This document shows positions 41,041 to 48,867 of a stretch of 64,000 nucleotides of DNA, one piece after another (position 1 is the stretch's first letter; each line of letters opens with the position of its first letter). The stretch is from Flavisolibacter tropicus. Its GTDB lineage: Bacteria > Bacteroidota > Bacteroidia > Chitinophagales > Chitinophagaceae. Location of the stretch: the NCBI RefSeq assembly GCF_001644645.1, contig NZ_CP011390.1:4336001-4400000 (forward strand), in the 5' to 3' direction. The translations under genes were made by a program, and so were the position numbers. The notes beneath the pieces were generated by a model. That model worked only from the letters and a program-made list of their open reading frames with translations. It searched no databases and was not told the DNA's origin.

Positions 41041-42498
41041 CTAACACATCTGGTACTCCGGCGTACTCATAATTTGTACAGTGGTGCTCTTAATAAAGTT
41101 CTCGCGTCCACTGCTGTCTGCATAGTTCTGAATAATGTCTTTTCCATAGCGAGGCACTACCTGCAGCAAGGTGGCTTGCAATGTTGTTAACAAGTTCTCT
41201 CTTGACACACTGTCAAACTGCTTGGTGTACAACTTCCAGAAGATATCAGCTTGAATAGGTTTGCCAGCCTTACCAGATTGTCCATTTTTACCCATGCTTC
41301 TTTCTTCTTGCCCACCGGTCATGTCATCATCTGTCTTGGGGCGAATGTTGAATTCATCGGCATCGGTAAAGAGCTGCGGTAGACGTAAGCGAAACATTAA
41401 TGAAGAGCTGTCAATCCAGTTCTTCCCACCTGGCCAGCCAGCAACATTAGGTGGGTAGAATAACAATTGTCCCAATAGCCGTTGTACCAGTAATAACGCT
41501 TCTTCATTATCTACTGCCATCGGTAGCATGCGTTGCATACCCACAACTAATTCTACAGGCGATTTAATGCGGGTGCCAATATTTTTTTCATCATAAAACC
41601 AGTCGGCAGTAAAGATGTCCTCCATTAGCTGACTGATATTGTAATCGCTCTGGAAAAAGCGCTTAGACAGCCACTCTACTTTTTCATTGTCTACTGTTTC
41701 ATTCACAAAGTAGCGGTAGATCTTTTGCGTTATATAACGGGCGGTTTGTTCATGATCCAATAAGATATCCAACACATCCTCACCGGTAAAATTTCCGGTC
41801 TTTCCTAAGACCGTTTTATTATCGGTATCATGCTGAAACCGGCGAAAGACAAACTCGCCTTTGATGTTGGAGCTCCAGCCGGTAAAGGCACGAGCGGCTT
41901 CTTTAATATCCTGTTCGGTATAATGGCCTCTGCCCATGGTGAATAATTCCATTACTTCACGGGCAAAGTTTTCATTGGGATGGTCCTTTTTGTTTTGTGC
42001 GGCATTTAGAAAGTTGAGCATGGCAGCCGATTGCGATACTTGAAGTAACAGGGTGCGGAAGCTGCCCAATGCATTCTGGCGAATGATATCCAACAACTGT
42101 TGCTGGAAGAAGATATTCAGGTTGCGAGAGGCGAAATGACCGTGCCAAAAGAACGCCATCTTTTCCCGCAGTTGCGCATCGCTGCTTACCAGCTGCTCCA
42201 GCCAGGTTAAGTTCAGGCTTTTAATACTGTCGCGTTGTTTTTGACGCACCATCTTGCGGTCTGCTTCTTCCAGGGCTTTCTTTTGTTGCTGGCGCCCCGC
42301 TTCTTCAGCGCCCATAAAAAGGCCTTTCAAATAATCATCAGCAACATCTATGTAGGCAGGCTTTTTAGAAGAGGCTTTTTGTAAAGCTTTGAAAAGGGCT
42401 TTAGGTGAAATTTCTTTTAGTTGTTCCAGCTGCTCAGTAGCAGGGCCAAAGCCGGCACGCCACATGAGATGCTGATTCTTAGTTTGGTTGGAAGGCAT
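41041..42498 (-). CDS. DUF1800 family protein
   Basis: 485 residues, mainly alpha-helical. DUF1800 hallmarks: HLMWRAGFGPATEQLEQL near the N-terminus, MAFFWHGHFAS, NENFAREVMELFTMGRGHYTE, EAARAFTGWS, and GWPGGKNWIDSSSLMFRLRL. No clear signal peptide. DUF1800 and DUF1501 genes form conserved pairs in many phyla and are presumed to act jointly, perhaps at the cell surface, but no reaction is known. It lies upstream of DUF1501, same strand, with 223 bp between that contains two repeat copies. Confidence 0.9.
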   Translation of the reverse strand: MPSNQTKNQHLMWRAGFGPATEQLEQLKEISPKALFKALQKASSKKPAYIDVADDYLKGLFMGAEEAGRQQQKKALEEADRKMVRQKQRDSIKSLNLTWLEQLVSSDAQLREKMAFFWHGHFASRNLNIFFQQQLLDIIRQNALGSFRTLLLQVSQSAAMLNFLNAAQNKKDHPNENFAREVMELFTMGRGHYTEQDIKEAARAFTGWSSNIKGEFVFRRFQHDTDNKTVLGKTGNFTGEDVLDILLDHEQTARYITQKIYRYFVNETVDNEKVEWLSKRFFQSDYNISQLMEDIFTADWFYDEKNIGTRIKSPVELVVGMQRMLPMAVDNEEALLLVQRLLGQLLFYPPNVAGWPGGKNWIDSSSLMFRLRLPQLFTDADEFNIRPKTDDDMTGGQEERSMGKNGQSGKAGKPIQADIFWKLYTKQFDSVSRENLLTTLQATLLQVVPRYGKDIIQNYADSSGRENFIKSTTVQIMSTPEYQMC

Positions 42499-42584
42499 AA
42501 AGCGGGTAAGATTTGCAGTAAGACTTTCGTTAGGAAAAGAAGTTTAACGTCTTTTTAAAAATACATAAAGCAGCTGGTTTTAAT

Positions 42585-42592
42585 TAAATTTG
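42585..42592 (+). promoter_or_regulatory. Candidate -7 promoter box (TAAATTTG) of the alkB-like gene
   Basis: An exact TAnnTTTG match, 10 nt before the ATG. Confidence 0.5.
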
Positions 42593-42602
42593 ATTCAACC
42601 GT

Positions 42603-43649
42603 ATGCGCCTTAGGGTATTTAAATATTCTTCACCACTACTGCTTTATACAGCTGCTTTGCTATCTTTCTTTGCAAGTGGCTTCCTCGTATGGATACCACT
42701 GTTATATGCCTGGTTGTTGATCCCAGCATTGGAATTGCTTCTAAAACCTGATGAACATAATCTGTCAGCCGCAGAGGAGGAGCTAACGAAGAATGATCGT
42801 ATATACGATTGGTTGCTCTACATGATTGTTCCGCTGCAATACCTGTCTTTGGCTTGCTTTCTTTATAATGTTACTTATGCTACACCCGATACGATTGACA
42901 TCATTGGGAAGACCATGGTGATGGGTTTGTTATGCGGCACATTTGGAATCAATGTAGGTCATGAGCTGGGCCACCGTGTCGACAAGATGGAGCAGGGACT
43001 TGCAAAGGCGCTGTTGTTAACGTCCTTGTACATGCATTTTTTTATTGAGCATAATAAAGGGCATCATAAGCGTGTGGCTACACCCGATGATCCCAGCAGT
43101 GCTCGGTTAGGAGAAACGGTTTATGGTTTTTACTTCCGCAGTATTGTATTTGGCTACCTAAGTGCATGGGAAATAGCGGCTAAGGATGTAAAGAAGAAAG
43201 GCAAGTCTTTATTCTCCTTGCAAAATGAAATGTTACAGTTCCAGTTGATTCAATTGGGGTTTGTGGTAATTATTTATGTAGCCTTCGGCGGATGGACTTT
43301 GTTATATTTTATCCTGGCTGCCATACAGGGAATGTTACTGCTGGAGACTGTCAACTATATTGAGCATTATGGTTTGCAGCGTAAGGAAATTGGCATGGGT
43401 AAGTATGAGCGGGCTATGCCAGTGCATAGCTGGAACAGCAACCATGTTATTGGGCGCGTAACCTTATTTGAACTCAGTCGTCACAGTGATCACCACTACC
43501 TGGCTAGTCGTAAATACCAGATCCTGCGTCACCACGACAACTCACCACAAATGCCTACAGGTTATCCGGGCATGATGATCCTTTCCTTAGTACCACCAGC
43601 TTGGTTCTATGTAATGAATAAACGGGTAAGGCAGTTACAGTCTGTGTAG
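42603..43649 (+). CDS. AlkB-like alkane 1-monooxygenase (membrane di-iron)
   Basis: 348 residues, six or so helices. The eight-His di-iron motifs of integral-membrane hydroxylases are all visible: VGHELGHR (His120, His124), IEHNKGHHKRVATPDDP (His150, His154, His155), and RHSDHH (294-298). NYIEHYGLQR (251-260) is the AlkB signature that separates it from xylene monooxygenases and fatty-acid desaturases. The family hydroxylates medium-chain alkanes or alkyl chains using rubredoxin electrons, and no rubredoxin gene is adjacent. Substrate is therefore uncertain. It is monocistronic with its own promoter box. Confidence 0.9.
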   Translation: MRLRVFKYSSPLLLYTAALLSFFASGFLVWIPLLYAWLLIPALELLLKPDEHNLSAAEEELTKNDRIYDWLLYMIVPLQYLSLACFLYNVTYATPDTIDIIGKTMVMGLLCGTFGINVGHELGHRVDKMEQGLAKALLLTSLYMHFFIEHNKGHHKRVATPDDPSSARLGETVYGFYFRSIVFGYLSAWEIAAKDVKKKGKSLFSLQNEMLQFQLIQLGFVVIIYVAFGGWTLLYFILAAIQGMLLLETVNYIEHYGLQRKEIGMGKYERAMPVHSWNSNHVIGRVTLFELSRHSDHHYLASRKYQILRHHDNSPQMPTGYPGMMILSLVPPAWFYVMNKRVRQLQSV

Positions 43650-43663
43650 TTGTTAGAAATACT

Positions 43664-44128
43664 TTAAGGCACCAATTCCATAGATAAGATAGGATAGGGC
43701 TTGCCCATGCTATCTACATCAGAGCGGGAAACCACTTGAAACCCCATATGCTTATAGAAGTCTACTGCTTGATGATTGTCTTCGTTCACATCTACCTTTT
43801 TGGCACCCAATTGGCTAATGGCATAGTGTAAAAGCAGTTTTCCAACCCCTTTTTCTATATTGAATGGATCAATAAACAGCATCTCTATTTTATCTTTTAC
43901 CGTTCCTAGAAAACCAACGATATGGCCGCGCTCATTCCGGATACAAAACAGGTTAACCGCTTGAAGAAACTCGTTTAAAATCAGTGGCTTGAAATACTGG
44001 ATGTCTTCTTCTTTTAAGAAGTGATGGGTAGCTCGCACAGACGCTTCCCACACATCTACGATTTCCTGGAAATCATCAGGAGAAGCCGCTTGGATGTTTT
44101 CAAAGATTTGCATTGATTCAATGCTCAT
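43664..44128 (-). CDS. GNAT family N-acetyltransferase
   Basis: 154 residues from ATG 44128; ATG 44113 is also possible. It has the GNAT order: an early helix DFQEIVDVWEASVRATHHFL, the central strand EMLFIDPFNIEKGVGKLLLH with the acetyl-CoA loop (x-x-G-x-G), and the late DVNEDNHQAVDFYKHMGFQV. The pattern is close to E. coli YjaB-type acetyltransferases, which may act on small molecules or peptides. Its substrate is not known. It converges on the alkB-like gene with 14 bp between stops. Confidence 0.88.
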   Translation of the reverse strand: MSIESMQIFENIQAASPDDFQEIVDVWEASVRATHHFLKEEDIQYFKPLILNEFLQAVNLFCIRNERGHIVGFLGTVKDKIEMLFIDPFNIEKGVGKLLLHYAISQLGAKKVDVNEDNHQAVDFYKHMGFQVVSRSDVDSMGKPYPILSMELVP

Positions 44129-44187
44129 ATAAAAGCAGGTTTGGTAGACCAAAGGTATAAACGATAAAGAACTTTTATAATATAAAG

Positions 44188-44224
44188 TAAAGCTGCTACA
44201 TCTCTTGATGTAACAGCTTTTGGA
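44188..44224. terminator. Hairpin terminator after the barrel gene
   Basis: TAAAGCTGCTACATC (44188-44202) pairs with GATGTAACAGCTTT (44207-44220) with one mismatch and a 4-nt loop. It is just downstream of the stop codon of the small barrel gene on the minus strand. Confidence 0.72.
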
Positions 44225-44230
44225 TGAAGT

Positions 44231-44875
44231 TTATTTGCCCAAAAGAATTCGGAAACCGATGTAAAGTGATGAGGAAGGATTAAAGTTGGTGGCAAGGCCA
44301 ATGTTCTTATTTGCTGAAGTCGATTTAAGGCCAAACGTCAAGTCCTCTATCTCCTCATTGTTATAACTTAAATTAACCAGGTCATTTAAATAGGCTTCTA
44401 AATGGAAGCGTTTACTAATAGCGTAGGCAATGCCGGGCGCTACAGAAGCCGTTATAGTTTTTGAAATAGAATTCCGGCTCTGATTAGTATTAAAGGTCTG
44501 TTCTCTTTTAGATCGACTGTATTGCATTCCTCCATTTCCAAAAAGGAGAAAGTTTTTACCTAGAGATGTATAACGCCGAGAAAACAAACCTGCAGAAAAA
44601 CCATTTGATTCATCTTTCTGCATTGGTGTACTAGGTTTAGACATAGACTTTGAATAGCCTGCACTCGCGCCTATAACCCACTTCTCATTAATAGCCACTC
44701 CAATTGCAGGAGTAATATGAAAGGAGTTATAATCACTTTCGTTTGTTCCAGCTTTTGATTGCTGTTTAATATAACTAGCTCCACCACCCAATAATATGGC
44801 CCCCTTTGTGATCTGCGCTTGAGAAATAGTAGCGAAAGAAATAAATGTGCAAGCTAAGAGTAACGTTTTCTTCAT
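44231..44875 (-). CDS. Small outer-membrane beta-barrel protein
   Basis: 214 residues from ATG 44875, with signal peptide MKKTLLLACTFISFATISQA. The mature part alternates strands with Gly and aromatic residues (GAILLGGGASYIKQQSKAG, WVIGASAGYSKS, FLLFGNGGMQYSRS, KTITASVAPGIAYAI) and ends in YIGFRILLGK, a plausible C-terminal barrel strand. It fits the eight-stranded OmpA/OmpW-like outer_membrane_beta-barrel family of Bacteroidota. Function unknown. It is monocistronic. Confidence 0.8.
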   Translation of the reverse strand: MKKTLLLACTFISFATISQAQITKGAILLGGGASYIKQQSKAGTNESDYNSFHITPAIGVAINEKWVIGASAGYSKSMSKPSTPMQKDESNGFSAGLFSRRYTSLGKNFLLFGNGGMQYSRSKREQTFNTNQSRNSISKTITASVAPGIAYAISKRFHLEAYLNDLVNLSYNNEEIEDLTFGLKSTSANKNIGLATNFNPSSSLYIGFRILLGK

Positions 44876-44986
44876 GTGTTGTTGGTTTTGTGTTCTTAAA
44901 GACAACACACTGAAAAAGATGATGCATGAAAAAATCAGCTTAACAATTGTTTAGCGCCGTGTTAAAAGAAAGTAAAGGGCTACCTG

Positions 44987-46021
44987 CTATTTTTTTAACT
45001 GAGTAAAAAGCGTTTGTAATGTAGCGTTAGTAGACGAAGAACCTTTGCAATAAGATAGCTTTTGAATATGTTGAATTCGGTTTTCCAAATCTGGATGACT
45101 GCTTAACCACTCATAGGTAGTGTTACTGGAAGCAGGTGTTTCTTTCTTCAGGAGTTGAAACAAGCGCACAAATCCATCGCAACTAATATTACGATCGGCT
45201 AACAGCTTGGCGCCATATTCATCCGATTCCGTTTCCAACTCACGACTGTAGGACAACTGTTTTATATCATCAGCGTTTTGAAGTAATACGTTGCCCGCTA
45301 CTGTTATATCGCCCATCAGCAGTGTAAAGAATACCTGTGATGATAGTTTGCGGAACATGCTACGTAGCGAATGCCGTTTTTCCACATGCGTATATTCATG
45401 TGCCAGCATAGCTGCCAGCTCTTCGTACGATTGCATGCCTTTCAGGAGCTCGTCATAAACAACAATATGACCGCCTGGCATGGCAAAGGCATTCGGGATA
45501 TCGCTCTTCACTACCGTGATCTGTATGTTGTAGGCAGATGGAATCTTTAGTTCATCAAAAAAGCTGTTGATATAGGCTGTCTTGGCTTCATCAACAGTAA
45601 AGGTGCCGCGCATGGACTGGTACATCTGTTCACCCAATTGCGTCTCGTAAGAGATCGGTACTTTATTGGCCATGCTGGCTGCCAGGCGGGGCAGGGCAAA
45701 GAAATAGAACAGTATTCCTACGGCCACCATAATCACCAGCAATTTCAAAAGCGTGCTGCCTCGGTGTTTGTGAATGGAGCCCGACTGCTGTTGTACAGCC
45801 TGAGTCAGTTCGTGCGAAAAGCTATCAGAATGAAGCGAGATGGTTTGTTGAGGATAGCCGGGATAAGAAAACCGTGTTGGCTCCAGCTTCATGATCTGGT
45901 CGTAGTACCAATAGGTTTCTTTTCCCGGCTCTAATTGTATGATCAGCCGATGTTTATCTAATGAAAGCGTTACCAGCGTTTGCTGGTCGCCATACTCATA
46001 TGTAGCATTAGCTGTCGTCAC
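44987..46021 (-). CDS. M48 family metallopeptidase
   Basis: 344 residues. A soluble beta-rich N-terminal domain (about 1-75) precedes one membrane helix (about 92-111). The M48 protease domain then begins: NAFAMPGGHIVVYDELL, zinc site HEYTH (208-212) in MLAHEYTHVEKRH, and the third ligand Glu in ELETESDEYGAKLLA. The catalytic part would face the periplasm, as in BepA/HtpX-like proteins acting on misfolded membrane proteins. Its ATG is one base after the serS stop, so it is co-transcribed downstream of serS. Confidence 0.9.
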   Translation of the reverse strand: MTTANATYEYGDQQTLVTLSLDKHRLIIQLEPGKETYWYYDQIMKLEPTRFSYPGYPQQTISLHSDSFSHELTQAVQQQSGSIHKHRGSTLLKLLVIMVAVGILFYFFALPRLAASMANKVPISYETQLGEQMYQSMRGTFTVDEAKTAYINSFFDELKIPSAYNIQITVVKSDIPNAFAMPGGHIVVYDELLKGMQSYEELAAMLAHEYTHVEKRHSLRSMFRKLSSQVFFTLLMGDITVAGNVLLQNADDIKQLSYSRELETESDEYGAKLLADRNISCDGFVRLFQLLKKETPASSNTTYEWLSSHPDLENRIQHIQKLSYCKGSSSTNATLQTLFTQLKK

Positions 46022-46022
46022 C

Positions 46023-47291
46023 TTAAATCATTTCGCTGCCAAAATAGCTTTGTAACACCGGTGGCAGCAGAATGCCATTTTCTGTTTGGTTGTTCTCCAG
46101 CAAGCACGCTAATATGCGTGGTAAAGCCAAAGAACTTCCGTTTAGTGTATGTACCAGTTGTGTCTTACCATTGCTATCCTTATAGCGAGCCTTCAAACGG
46201 TTGGCTTGGAAAGATTCGAAGTTAGAAACAGAGCTAACTTCCAGCCATTTTTCCTGCGCGGCACTATAAACTTCAAAATCATAAGTCAGCGCTGAAGCAA
46301 AGCTCATATCCCCGCCGCACAAACGTAAAATGCGATAATGTAGTCCTAATGACTGAACCAGTTTTTCTACATGCGCCACCATTTCATCCAATACTTCGTA
46401 GCTGCGCTCGGGCTGAACCACTTGTACAAGCTCAACTTTGTCAAACTGGTGTAGGCGATTCAGTCCGCGTACATCCTTACCATAGCTGCCGGCCTCACGG
46501 CGGAAGCAAGGCGTGTAAGCAGTCATTTTGATCGGCAGGTCTGCTTCTTTTAAGATCGTATCGCGGTAAATATTGGTTACCGGTACTTCGGCAGTAGGGA
46601 TCAGGTACAGGTTGTCAACCGTTACATGATACATCTGTCCTTCCTTATCAGGCAACTGGCCGGTACCATAAGCAGAAGCTTCATTTACCATTAGCGGTGG
46701 CATATACTCGGTATAACCAGCCTGTGTATTATAGTCCAAAAAGTATTGGATCAAGGCACGTTGCAGCTTGGCACCCTTGCCTTTATATACAGGGAAGCCA
46801 CTGCCGGTAATTTTGTTACCCAGTTCAAAATCAATCAGGTCGTATTTCTTTGTAAGGTCCCAGTGTGGCACTGCAGATGCAGGAAGTTCAGGTTTACTGC
46901 CACCGGTACGCACTACTTCATTGTCTTCTGGAGTTCTACCCTTTGGAACCAAAGAAGATGGTAGGTTGGGAAGACGAAGCAATAGATCGTTAACTTGTTT
47001 TTCTTTCTCGTCCAGCTCTTGTTGCACCGGACCTAGAACCGTTTTCAGCTGCTCTACTTCTTTCTTTCTATTCTCCGCCTCTTCTTTCTGGCCTTTGCCC
47101 ATCAGCATACCAATTTCTTTGGACGCTGCGTTGATCTTGGCTTTGGTATCATCAAACTGAAAGGTCAGTTTCTTACGCTCATCATCTAGGGCAATGATCT
47201 CGTCTACCAGGTTCGGCTCACTAAAATGCTTTACGGCTAAACGTTCTTTCACCACTTCCGGTTGGCTACGCAAAAAGGCTATCTGCAACAT
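46023..47291 (-). CDS. serS: Seryl-tRNA synthetase
   Basis: 422 residues from ATG 47291 (MLQIAFLRSQPEVVKERL), the normal SerRS start. The N-terminal coiled-coil arm (about 25-105, AKINAASKEIGMLMG and EENRKKEVEQLKTVLG) binds the tRNA-Ser long arm. Class II motifs: FRREAGSYGKDVRGLNRLHQ (motif 2) and LNGSSLALPRILACLLENNQ (motif 3). It charges tRNA-Ser in the cytoplasm. It leads a unit with the M48 protease gene, one base apart. Confidence 0.96.
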   Translation of the reverse strand: MLQIAFLRSQPEVVKERLAVKHFSEPNLVDEIIALDDERKKLTFQFDDTKAKINAASKEIGMLMGKGQKEEAENRKKEVEQLKTVLGPVQQELDEKEKQVNDLLLRLPNLPSSLVPKGRTPEDNEVVRTGGSKPELPASAVPHWDLTKKYDLIDFELGNKITGSGFPVYKGKGAKLQRALIQYFLDYNTQAGYTEYMPPLMVNEASAYGTGQLPDKEGQMYHVTVDNLYLIPTAEVPVTNIYRDTILKEADLPIKMTAYTPCFRREAGSYGKDVRGLNRLHQFDKVELVQVVQPERSYEVLDEMVAHVEKLVQSLGLHYRILRLCGGDMSFASALTYDFEVYSAAQEKWLEVSSVSNFESFQANRLKARYKDSNGKTQLVHTLNGSSLALPRILACLLENNQTENGILLPPVLQSYFGSEMI

Positions 47292-47321
47292 ATTTCTTCT
47301 TTTTGTAGAGTATTTGTAGTG

Positions 47322-47364
47322 CGGCAAAGATATGGCTAAGAGAGGCTAGGAGGAAAAAGAGATA
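47322..47364 (-). repeat. CT-rich promoter-bearing repeat, copy B
   Basis: Matches 12988-13030 at 37 of 43 positions without gaps, in the same orientation relative to the downstream gene, and ends in TATCTTTGCCG. The two genes (serS and exonuclease) are unrelated. Confidence 0.7.
47325..47332 (-). promoter_or_regulatory. Candidate -7 promoter box (TATCTTTG) of serS
   Basis: An exact TAnnTTTG match 33 nt upstream of the serS ATG, inside the CT-rich repeat. Confidence 0.62.
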
Positions 47365-47397
47365 AAGAGAGGTTTTTAGCACAGAACAAAGAAGAAG

Positions 47398-47480
47398 AAT
47401 ATTGAACAAGGAACAAGGAAGGATGAATATTGAAGGAAGGAAATGTTCAATGCTCAACGTTCAATACTCAATGTTCAATG
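47398..47480. repeat. TTGAACAT-type word repeat, copy 2
   Basis: Units such as ATATTGAACAAGGAACAAGG, GAATATTGAAGG, then ATGTTCAATGCTCAACGTTC, AATACTCAATGTTCAATG. The left half is in one orientation and the right half in the other, so the whole forms a loose inverted structure. Confidence 0.6.
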
Positions 47481-47557
47481 AAGAGAGGAGGAGGATAGGA
47501 GGATGGTAGGAGCCGTAGTGAATGTGTAGTGCAGGTAGGGGGCTTTTTCTGTGCAGT

Positions 47558-47646
47558 TGGTACGGACTTACCTACAGAAGAGGTACAGACTAGGTACAGA
47601 CTAGGTACCGATAAGGTACAGAAAAGGTACTAGAGACTAGGTAGGG
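47558..47646. repeat. Degenerate 11-bp tandem repeat (AGGTACAGACT)
   Basis: About seven units: two exact AGGTACAGACT copies in a row, flanked by diverged ones (GGTACGGACTT, AGGTACCGATA, AGGTACAGAAA, AGGTACTAGAG, ACTAGGTAGG). Each contains a GTAC palindrome, one per helical turn. Confidence 0.7.
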
Positions 47647-47705
47647 CCTACGCATGTCCCCGGTCCGCCTAGGGCGGAGAGCACCTACGCTCTGGAATCC
47701 TATTA

Positions 47706-47925
47706 TCAAATTCCAAATTCCTCTAATCTGTAGCCACTTACCGGGAGAGTTAAAGGGGATATCCTCCTCTAGTAGTCCACTACTGACTCACCACTCATTA
47801 CTCTTCCCTTTTCACGTCTCACTTCTGGCATTTCACGATTTCTCACCACTCACCACTCACCACTCACCACTGACCATTCACCATTAGCTTTCTTTCTGTG
47901 GACTGTCGTCTGTAGACCGTGGACT
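47706..47925. repeat. GTCCACGG-type intergenic repeat block, copy 2
   Basis: Shares order with 13096-13320: AATTCCAAATTCCTC, CCACTTACCGGGAGAG, GATATCCTCCTC, ACTCATTACTC, and the core CTGTGGACTGTCGTCTG at 47896 to CCGTGGACT at 47925. It stops just before the acetyltransferase stop codon. Confidence 0.68.
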
Positions 47926-47929
47926 CATC

Positions 47930-48379
47930 TCACCGCTCGCAGCTTTTCTCTTTATAGATCCCTGGCCTATGCACCTGCATCCACGGGGTTATGGAAGAAA
48001 TGGGCTCAAAGCCAAACTTCTCATACAGCCCATGCGCGTCGCGCGTGGCCAGCAAAAAGCGGCGGAGACCCTGTAGGGTAGGGTAGTTCATGATCACTTC
48101 CATCAGCCAGCGGCTTAAACCCTTACCACGGTAATTCGGATCAATGAATACATCGGCCAGGTAGGCAAACGTGGCTTCATCACTGATCACACGGGCAAAG
48201 CCTACTTGCTGCTCTCCGTGAAATACCGAAAAACAAAGGGAGCCTTTGATAGATTTTTCAATAATGGGCTTAGATATACCCTCAGCCCAATAAGAGTTAG
48301 TTAAGAACTGGTGGGTGTAATCGACATCAATCTTTTCCTTGTCTGTGGTAATGCTATAATCATCTTTGATCCATTCCAT
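47930..48379 (-). CDS. GNAT family N-acetyltransferase
   Basis: 149 residues. GNAT core: GSLCFSVFHGEQQVGFARVI, the acetyl-CoA segment LADVFIDPNYRGKGLSRWLM (R/Q-x-x-G-x-G/A type), and a late RDAHGLYEKFGFEPI. Cytoplasmic, single-domain. The family acetylates small amines or protein N-termini; the substrate is not indicated. The stop codon is contiguous with a GTCCACGG-type repeat. It is divergent from the gene at 48504. Confidence 0.9.
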   Translation of the reverse strand: MEWIKDDYSITTDKEKIDVDYTHQFLTNSYWAEGISKPIIEKSIKGSLCFSVFHGEQQVGFARVISDEATFAYLADVFIDPNYRGKGLSRWLMEVIMNYPTLQGLRRFLLATRDAHGLYEKFGFEPISSITPWMQVHRPGIYKEKSCER

Positions 48380-48491
48380 AAAGCGGTACTATTTGATTAT
48401 TCGTTAGGGCAAACGCAGGTGCTTGGTCTTCACATACAGGTCCTGCAATTCACTGCCACTTTTTCTCTTTCGTCTCCTTCGTACTCTTAGC

Positions 48492-48499
48492 TACCTTTG
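48492..48499 (+). promoter_or_regulatory. Candidate -7 promoter box (TACCTTTG)
   Basis: An exact TAnnTTTG match 4 nt before ATG 48504, preceded by a CT-rich tract resembling the repeats at serS and the exonuclease. It implies a leaderless or near-leaderless mRNA. Confidence 0.58.
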
Positions 48500-48503
48500 T
48501 GGT

Positions 48504-48848
48504 ATGCAATTTAGTGATGATCTACAAAGCCGCTGGTGGAAATTGGAAGAAAAGCTAATGGAACGATTTGGCAAAAAGCCCGATGTGGAAAGCATTCTCT
48601 ACCTGATAGGCATCCAGGAATTTGGTGAAATACGAAAGAAATTTTCGAAAGAACAGAAGCAAGACCTTATGCATATAGCCGTTTGTACGTTACTGTCACC
48701 CAGTGGCTATTACGAGCTATCGCATGTGGATGAAGACGGCTGGCCGCACTTCACGCAATTGAAACCCATGCCCAACATGATGCCACACGAGCAGGAGAAT
48801 TTCTTAAAAGACCATATCTTACTGTATTTTCAAAACCTAGACTATTAA
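48504..48848 (+). CDS. Hypothetical protein, 114 aa
   Basis: ATG 48504 is chosen because the promoter box lies directly before it; a longer frame to 48423 would read through the promoter. It begins MQFSDDLQSRWWKLEEKLME and includes ESILYLIGIQEFGEIRKKFS, LMHIAVCTLLSPSGYYELSH and LKDHILLYFQNLDY. It is soluble, mixed alpha-helical, with no export signal. It looks like a conserved single-domain Bacteroidota protein, but I cannot name its family. The gap to the cyclophilin gene is only 19 bp, so they may be co-transcribed. Confidence 0.7.
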   Translation: MQFSDDLQSRWWKLEEKLMERFGKKPDVESILYLIGIQEFGEIRKKFSKEQKQDLMHIAVCTLLSPSGYYELSHVDEDGWPHFTQLKPMPNMMPHEQENFLKDHILLYFQNLDY

Positions 48849-48867
48849 ACAAACATACGTACCTACT

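Larger units (their letters stand above)
47365..47929. other. Long repeat-filled intergenic region
   Basis: This 565-bp gene-free stretch between serS and an acetyltransferase gene consists almost wholly of repeats: TTGAACAT-type (47398-47480), an 11-bp tandem array (47558-47646), and a GTCCACGG-type block (47706-47940) with a CACTCACCACTCACCACT run. Open frames across it are low-complexity and not credible. Confidence 0.6.

Noticed and set aside
47558..47646. Possible CRISPR array
   Set aside because: Units are 11 bp in tandem without spacers, and no cas genes are present anywhere in the window.
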